Shown in pieces: positions 54,801 through 64,000 of a stretch of 64,000 nt of DNA. The DNA comes from Xiphophorus maculatus (taxonomy: Eukaryota; Chordata; Actinopteri; Cyprinodontiformes; Poeciliidae): contig NC_036461.1 in NCBI RefSeq assembly GCF_002775205.1, positions 17,952,015 to 18,016,014 of the forward strand. The letters run 5' to 3'. How positions within the stretch are numbered: position 1 is the first letter of the stretch; each line of letters opens with the position of its first letter. Both the position numbers and the translations under genes were made by a program. The notes below the pieces were generated by a model, which was not told the DNA's origin, did not search any database, and saw nothing but the letters and a program-made list of their open reading frames with translations.

Positions 54801-57800
54801 TCCAGTGTCAGTGAAAGACTGGTCTCCCTGAGGATAATGACTGTTTCACCAGCTTCAGTCAGCATCTTTACAAGGTCTTTTCTGGCCTTCTTGTCCATAT
54901 GTGGGACACAGAGAGTATCTTCTTCTTCAACAGTTTGACCTCTTTTGAACATTCTCATTGTGTCTATAGTGGGACATAATTGAACAGATAAATGTGGGGG
55001 TTTTTTGTGGGCTTTTGGAAATGGTCCAGACTTTTTGGGGCTCTTCTGGAGCTTTTTATTTTCCCCCAATGTTACACTAGGCAGTGGTGTGTTTGAGGTG
55101 CCCCTTAAGAATCACATGCGTGGCCACATCAAAGTTAAATCGTGTGATTTAACCTTTAAGTAGCTTACTGAGCATGACATCATCATCTGGGATATCTCAA
55201 ACTGTTTAAAGGATTCTCAGTCTTGGTTTATACAAACTTCTGAATTTGAAGAGAGTAACAAAAAATACTGTCTTTCAGCGCAAGCACCCCCAACAACCTC
55301 AAAATGTTTTTATACACTTATGAAACAGTAGAAACGCATCTGCCGACTGCAACAAATGCGTCTTTGTTGTGTCTGATCTCAGGTCTGCTGCTGGGGAAGA
55401 TGGGCGAACGTGGATTGCCTCTGGTCAACGTGTGCCAGTGCATAAACGAGTGCGTTATGAAGATCATTAATGCGGCCATGTGGTGAGTTTGTACTTTCAC
55501 TCACATGCATTCTCTTAAAAAAGGGCAATTACTGACAATCTAATGCATCTAAAAACATCCCACTGATCACAGGGCAGAGCCAGATTAGGTTGAGAAATAA
55601 ATCTTATCAAAGAAATGGCTGAAGGGTGAGCAGAAATGTCTGAGGAGTTCTCATGGCTTCACACATAATCCTGTTAGAAAGGCGATAATGGCAAAGACGG
55701 ACTTTTAGAAACAAGATTAGTTTCAATTCACCTAAGTGGATGTGGTTGGCGTTGTGGCCAGCAGGTCCGCCCCAATGCAGAACATCGCATCCACCTGTGC
55801 ACCACATCCATGTGTGATTACGAGCATCTAATTCCAAAGCCACGAGCATTAATCTGCTATTACATCCTCTGCTCTTCTGAGACCTGGCAGCGGCCGCAGA
55901 AGCGTTAGCGAGGTCAGCCACCTCTGCTGGATGAAAAGGTTCGGTTCAGTCTGTGTCGCAGTTAATCCCAGAAGTGTTCCATGAGGTTGAGGTCGGCCCG
56001 GTCAAATAGTTTCAAGGCAAACTCAGTAATCCGCCCCGTTAAGTATCTGCTTTTGGGGGAAAACCTTTCTTGATGGTACTCTTTGCAGACGACGCTGTGG
56101 TATTTTAGCAGCAAAAGGCTAAATACTTTGGTGTGCTGGGATTAAAACGGTACTGATGGATTTACATATTTTGTTCACATTAAAAGATCATCCTAAATCA
56201 TTCCCAGGGACTCTTGTCTCCGCTGACATTTTTGATATTTCCCTCAGGAAGGTTGTTGTGCTAAACTATCATAGACAGAGATTTGAAAAGGGTTCTTGCA
56301 AAACGTGGTTCTGTTTTTGTCACATCTTTGTTTCAGAGCATCAACCCCATTTTAAAATTAGGGAACGATAATCTGAGTAGATACAAAAAGGGCGTTTGTC
56401 TGAAAAAAAGTGAAGATGTGTCAGGATGAAGTAGCCTAATAAGACAAAATTGTCCAAATGTGGAGTCCATTTGACAAATGAACTGTTTTAATCACTGTCA
56501 CAAACAAATGTGCATTTGAATCTGCATCAGTGAAATAATGTTAGACACAATTCATTGGTTAGTTGTGTGTTGCATTTAATTTTTTATTAACTGTTTCAGC
56601 TCTATTTTTAAATGACGTACAAATAGGCAAACTCTAACGTGAAGCCAAGGCAGAATACAATTTATTAAATGTCCAGCAGGGGGAGACAAAACTTAATTTT
56701 ACCCCAAATTAACTGTTACAAATTCAGTTTATGACAATAATGAAGAAATAAAAGTGAGGAAAATCAGATGTTCCTTTCAAAATGGCTACTTTGCGACTGA
56801 TATTAAGATTTTTAGGGACTTTAAAAAACACAAGACTGATAAGGAAATATTGAAACTCAACAAGCACAAAATGTTTTTTTTTTAATGATTATTACACCAG
56901 GGCACTACAATTAGGTAGTTTTTTGGTCTAGCTTGCTCTTCGACAGTGTCTGAGAAAACATAAAAACTTTGATGACGAAAAGATGTACCGTCAAAAGGAG
57001 AAAAACATTATCAACATTTGTTTTGTATTCATCATACGGTAGTGGATGCTTTCTTGTGTTGATGTAAGTCTTTAGGTTGATTAATAAAATGAAAACAAGG
57101 TTTCCGCTCTTCTCTTTTCAGGTACTTCCCCTTTGGCATAGTGTTCCTGGTCGCAGGGAAGATCCTGGACATGCACGACCCAGCCCACCTGGGAGAGAAA
57201 CTGGGCATGTACTTCATCACCGTCCTGGCTGGTCTGTTCGTGCACGGCCTCATCCTGCTGCCTCTCTTCTACTTCTTCTTTACCCGCAAAAACCCCTTTG
57301 CGTACATCCGAGGCCTGTTGCAAGCCCTCGTCATTGCTCTGGCGACTTCGTCCAGGTGCGAGAATCATTGTTGATTTATTCTTAGAATGAAGAAGTTCAG
57401 TTTAAGAAACTCGTCTAATTTATGGCTGGCCGTATTTCTCTGCAGCTCAGCCACGCTACCGATCACAATGAAGTGTCTCCTGGAGAACTGCGGGGTGGAC
57501 AGGCAGATTGCCCGCTTCGTCCTGCCGGTGGGAGCCACCATCAACATGGACGGGACGGCCTTGTATGAGGCCGTGGCAGCTATATTTATTGCTCAGGTCA
57601 ATGATTATGACTTGGACTTCGGCCAGCTGGTAACCATTAGGTGAGGACGGACACTGAGGATGCTATGCCGCCAGTTGTTCTGTGTTTAGAACCAATTTAC
57701 ATCTTCCATCTGTTTTTTTTGTCCTCTGTATCAGTATTACAGCAACAGCAGCCAGCATTGGGGCAGCTGGCATACCTCAAGCAGGTTTGGTTACCATGGT

Positions 57801-58365
57801 GATAGTCCTGACCTCTGTGGGGTTACCGCCTGCTGACATCTCCCTGATCGTGGCTATCGACTGGGTTCTGTAAGTCTGACCTAAGATTTAAGTAAAAAAA
57901 TAAAAAAACTGGTGGCGTCAGCTTGGGCAGTGAGTGAAGATTTTTCTCGCTTGGCGTTGCAGCGATCGGTTTCGGACGATGATCAACGTTCTGGGTGATG
58001 CATTAGCAGCTGGGATTATGGCGCACTTGTGCAAAAAGGACTTTGACAAAGCAGCAGCTGTTGCAGCCAATTCTTCTGCTGGTTCTTCTGTCAGTAAGGA
58101 AAGGGTAAGATTTGTTTCTTAATGCAACATTATGACCAGCCTGGACTCCTGTGTAGATCTTAACTAAAAAACAAGTCAAACCTCAGTAGTTATTTTACTG
58201 TCGTCTTCTTCCCTCCAGAGAGACACCGTAATCTCGTTTGGCAATCAGAGTGTGGCCATGTCCGACACGCCTCTGATCACACACCGCTGCGACTATGTGT
58301 TCGAGGTGGATGGAGACAACGTGCTGGAGAGGCCCGTGCCCTGCTATAATCTCTGCCAAGTCTGA
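48893..58365 (+). CDS. SLC1A glutamate transporter / anion channel, EAAT5/6/7 group
   Basis: Eleven coding exons, all GT-AG and phase-consistent: 48893-49057, 50967-51046, 51398-51613, 53980-54022, 54107-54320, 55383-55482, 57122-57355, 57446-57640, 57735-57869, 57963-58104, 58219-58365. They total 1671 bp, 556 aa, the usual family length. The plasma-membrane protein takes up acidic amino acids with Na+ and H+ and counter-transports K+, and also gates Cl-. Landmarks: TM1 ([19 protein letters not shown]), [17 protein letters not shown] in TM2, hairpin-1 serines [10 protein letters not shown] across exons 7-8, NMDGT in exon 8, [16 protein letters not shown] of hairpin 2, and [12 protein letters not shown] in TM8 with the Arg that selects acidic substrates. 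[22 protein letters not shown] is like EAAT5 (slc1a7); fish slc1a8 or slc1a9 remain possible. C-terminus is NLCQV. Confidence 0.93.
50241..50330 (+). mobile_element. Short dispersed fish repeat
   Basis: Contains ATCAATCAAGTTTATTTACA followed by a CACATTTGAGCAACAAGG-like phrase and TTCAAAGTGCGTTGCATCA, a pattern common in fish introns. Located in intron 1 of the transporter. Confidence 0.5.
50395..50770 (+). mobile_element. tRNA-like SINE
   Basis: A-box-like TGGCGCAGTGG at 50411-50421 and B-box GTTCGATTCC at 50464-50473. These are followed by the conserved fish body (GAGTTTGCATGTTCTCCC, GGCGACCTGTCCAGGGTGAC, CCCCGCCTCTCGCC) and the ATGGATGGATG tail. It lies in intron 1 of the transporter. Confidence 0.8.
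52010..52640 (+). mobile_element. Tc1-like transposon relic
   Basis: Decayed Tc1/mariner sequence in intron 3. Recognisable stretches are ATTAATCAGAGAAGCAGGGA, GGCAGCATCATGATGTGGG and the transposase 3' region ATACAATTGATGATCTGTGG followed by TTGAAAATTTGCTGCTCAC. No open transposase remains and I did not find terminal inverted repeats. Confidence 0.65.
54680..55069 (-). mobile_element. Possible transposase relic
   Basis: A minus-strand frame in intron 5. The phrase [20 protein letters not shown] resembles the helix-turn-helix part of Tc1-like transposases; the rest does not match. Weak call. Confidence 0.3.
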
Positions 58366-58955
58366 GTCCCCCTGTTTTATTGAGGGAACTGAAAGGGATT
58401 CATGAGATTCATTCATACTTGAAGCACAGGGAGCTTAGTTTTGGGAGGGAATACAGTATATTGTCATAGTCAAGCAAACTGAGGAGTCAAGGCGGAGTGG
58501 CTTAACGTGTATTTTGCCAGTGCCATGCTGAATTAAGAAAACCTCCTTTACTGTATACACTGGATGAGGGGAGCTTACAATGTGTGTAACCTGAAGTATG
58601 GGTTACTGAGTGGAAAGGAAGTACGAATTAACCAAATGTGATAGGAGTGGATACTGATCGACCTGTGGTGACAAGCAGATACAAACAGTTCTTATAAAGT
58701 TGACTCCAAGTTTGATTGTAAGGTTTTAAGCTGCCTTAATATGAAGCTAATAAATGGGAAGACTTGAATGTTAATAGAAACCATTTAGAAAAACTAAACA
58801 GGAAGTTTAGACATTGTATGTTTAAAAAAAAAAAAAAAAAAAATCTATCAATGGGCACAAAATCAATGCATAAAAGTTACTTTGAATGTTGAATGTACAG
58901 AATTATTTCTGTTTTTATACGTGTACTTTGAGATTTGTGTTTGTTTTGTAATAAA
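58366..58955 (+). terminator. Transporter 3'UTR and poly(A) signal
   Basis: The 3'UTR runs about 590 bp to AATAAA at 58950-58955, the first canonical signal in a suitable place. It contains a long A run near 58825. Confidence 0.6.
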
Positions 58956-59199
58956 ATTCTGCAATACTCCAAGAGAAGATTTTGTTTTTCTACATTTAAT
59001 TTTTCTAAAGAGGAGCTCTGCATTATCCTGCAGGTAGTATTACCCTACTGATAATGCACTGTAGTTTGCTATTGCGAATATGCTATTTTACAGATCAGAT
59101 ATAAAAACAAACAATGCTTGCTGTTATTAAACTTTACTATTCAGGCTTTTCCCTTTTGATTTCTCTTATTGTACCAACCAATAAAGATTGGTTTAGGTT

Positions 59200-61749
59200 T
59201 TAAAAATGTTCTTGAATGTGTATTCTTAATAAACAGAGCTTCAATAACGTGGGTAAACAGATTTAAGTGCTACAAACAGTTTTGATTGTGTTAAGTTTGT
59301 TTTGTTTTTTTAAAACATGGCATTTTTAACCTATGACAAAATACTACAGATATTCAACAACCACTAAACAAAATTCACAGTAGGCTTCTGAAGACATTTA
59401 ATTTTAGTAATTCTGTAATTTCTCCACATTTTAATGAAGTTAATCAAGGTTAGCAGACATTAATGAACTCGAACATAGTGTTAAACATGTTCATAACAAA
59501 AAGAACAAGTCAATAACCTATTAAAAACACTAGAATGTGTATCAAGTATAACGGCGTACACTCAAATAAATAAATGCCACTTCCTGTATTTTACACTATT
59601 TTATCATATAAATTAAGGCAGACTGCAGAATGTTTTGACCGCGTCTGAAACAAACATTTCATACATATCAAACAAGACTGCAGAAAGAAAAGAACAAACG
59701 TACTAACATGTCAGTAAAAAAACAGAACCTGTAAAAAAAGTCCAAGACTATCACCTGCTTTAAAATATTGCACAGAGGTAAGGACGGTGACATAAATATG
59801 AATATTAGGAAGCAAAATGTCTTATTTTTAAGACTATATATGAATTTTATAAATCAAATTACTTAAAATAGGGTGGAAACTTACCATTTGAATTCACACA
59901 AGTGTCGGCTTTAAAATGTGGCTTTAAATATAAACCAAACGCCTCTTGGGCCAGTTTCTGTTAAACTTGAATTTTAAAAAATTCATGCTGAACTTTAAAC
60001 GCCAAGAGTGTTCCTAAACTATTTGACGCAAGCAGAAACATTTAAACAATTCAAACCTCACTCGATAAAAGCAAAATCTGCTCAAAGTAGCTGTTTCACA
60101 TATGAGATCATTAAAATATTTTCATGAAATAAAACTTGTCACTTTACCCAACTACAATGAATCAGCCTAGAAAATATTCAATATGCATCACTCTAAAAAA
60201 AAAAGCAACCAGATTCTTGGAGATGATTCTTACATCTAATATATTGACTGGACTTTCTAATCCTGCCTGACAGAGGTTTAATTTTTTTATTATTATTATT
60301 ATTTCGTATGTACCGGAAACTCACTTTCCTCTTGAAATGGGTTGTCTATGTAGTCTGAACATTTCCCCAAAATTATCTGAATTAGTTTTGGTCCACTCAA
60401 TTTTGAATATTTGAATGCGATCTTGTTATGTTGTTCAAAATTATCAGCAACGTTGAAACGTTGCTGATAATTCCCACTGAAGAATCTCTGCTTAAAAAAT
60501 AAATAGAAAAAGAAAACAACAACAAAAAAATACAAAACTCAAAATAAATTTTCAAATAAATAAAAGAAACAAACCAAACAAAATGTTCAGCGAAACAAAA
60601 GAAAATTTAATGGTTTAATATTTATAATGAAACAATCAAAAATCAAAGAAACAAACAAAAGCAAACCTAAATTCAAATTGTTAACAAAGGCCATTAATGT
60701 TTCCTACAAATTTAAACTGAGCTCTCCTTTGCAAACGTCTGCAAGTTATACTGAAACAAAAATGTAGCTCTCTACAAAGAAAAATAACTAAAACAAAAGA
60801 AAATAACTGAAGAGAAAACAAACAAAAAGAAAACAGGAGAACTGAACAGGGGGTTGATGTCAGTACCGCTTGGAAAAAAATTAATCCAAAATATTAATTT
60901 ACTAAATCACATTAGAAAAATCTTGATTTGTTAGATCTCTCCCTGGCTTTGGTCCATTTTTAGTCGTATTTATTGTATTTTTAATTGTTTTTTTTTTTTA
61001 AACAAGACTCATGTAATACAACAAAGAATAAAATACACTTTTAGGGGTACCAAAGCAAAAAGGCTTTTGCTTCTAAGCTCCTCATAGTTAAAATGTTGGT
61101 CAGAGGATGAACTAATGTTTTACGTTAGCATCAAAAAGGTTGATAACCAGAGCAACTTCAAACAATAACTGGTTAAAAGTGCTTTGCTCTTTTACGCCAA
61201 ACAGATCGGTTTTCGATTTATAACAATTTAAGGCATCCGTTTCTATGTTAACAGATCAGATTGTTTTTTTGCTCTATATTAACTACTGAATTGTATTTGC
61301 TTTGAACAACTCAGGTTTCCTGTTTAAATCATCTTTGCCCAGTAATGAGCCCTCTGTCGTCCTCATGCTTTCCTAAACGAGAATCATGCAACATATATAA
61401 CATAACAGTATTTTAGCGTCGGAGAACAATTTCAAAAGTCCGTTTGTGGGATTACGTCTTTACGCACTCAAAATAAACTGGAAGTGAGTGACAATAATAA
61501 TAATACTCTCCGAAAAGAGTAGAATGATACTGGAAAATCAACAAAGACAAGAAAAAAAATAGACACTGTTTTTAGACAAGTACAAAGGTGCAGAAAACCG
61601 AAATTCTCAGTTTACTCTGAATATGATTAAACCAAAAATGTGCCAGGCTTTGGCATTTAAATTCACCTTTCTAAGAAGATAGATAGAGGGGGAAAAAAAG
61701 CCTGACAGCACGTTTACTGCACTCCTCTACACCCATTGTCCAAATCACT
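59200..61749 (-). other. elavl1 3'UTR (left border uncertain)
   Basis: AT-rich, A- and T-run-rich DNA downstream of the elavl1 stop and without any gene of its own. ELAVL1 mRNAs have long AU-rich 3'UTRs, so I assign most of it to that UTR. The poly(A) site is not fixed. Confidence 0.45.
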
Positions 61750-63870
<2,121 letters not shown>

Positions 63871-64000
63871 TTAAAAACCAAAACAAATCTTAAACATTGC
63901 ATGGTGTGCAAAATAAACAGACCGTCAAAAGAGAATTGGATTCCTTCCAATAGCAAACTCTTACGGTGGGTCAAAAACTACGAGCAAATTAAGCAGGGAG

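Overview
The window is vertebrate, and specifically teleost fish, nuclear DNA. The evidence is split genes with GT-AG introns, fish-type interspersed repeats (a tRNA-like SINE, Tc1-like relics, a 5'-truncated LINE), and a multi-cluster immunoglobulin light-chain (IgL) locus of the kind known from teleosts. I cannot name the species.

Layout. (1) 1-5.1 kb: the 5' part of a REEP5/6-family gene (probably reep6) on the minus strand. It has a 5'UTR exon, the first coding exon and the second coding exon, and the rest lies off the left edge. (2) 5.2-8.5 kb: gene-free DNA with one good CTCF-like motif at 6709. (3) 8.53-47.06 kb: the IgL array. V segments are on the plus strand, and J segments and constant (C) exons are on the minus strand. 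I count 8 complete VA, 4 VB and 4 VC segments, one truncated VA, 7 J segments and 7 C exons (2 CL3-like and 5 CL1-like). Every complete V has a split leader, an Ig V exon and a 12-bp-spacer recombination signal (RSS). Every J has a 23-bp-spacer RSS, so the arrangement is kappa-like. Because V and J-C are opposed, any V can join any J in the array only by inversion.

The array consists of eight modules. M1 (VA1 VB1 CL3-1 J1) and M2 (VA2 LINE relic-V VC1 CL1-1 J2) are repeated almost exactly 10.7 kb downstream as M3 and M4. M5 (VA5 VB3 CL1-3 J5) is an X/Y hybrid whose breakpoint lies at the V RSS. M6 (VA6 LINE relic-V VC3 CL1-4 J6) carries a frameshifted C exon. M7 (VA7 VC4 CL1-5 J7) keeps the LINE-free target site. 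M8 (VA8 VB4 psi-VA9) has no J or C.

(4) 48.9-58.4 kb, plus strand: a complete 11-exon SLC1A glutamate/anion transporter of the EAAT5/6/7 group (556 aa), with a SINE and DNA-transposon relics in its introns. (5) 59.2-63.9 kb, minus strand: the last four coding exons and 3'UTR of elavl1 (HuR).

The most notable signals are these. The entire VC family lacks the canonical first Ig cysteine (Ala in all four copies). The CL1 domain carries a polyglutamine run of variable length (5, 5, 7, 7, 8). RSS-proximal breakpoints generated hybrid V segments. A retrotransposon insertion and its preserved empty site order the duplications in time. J6-CL1-4 looks like a gene-conversion mosaic.
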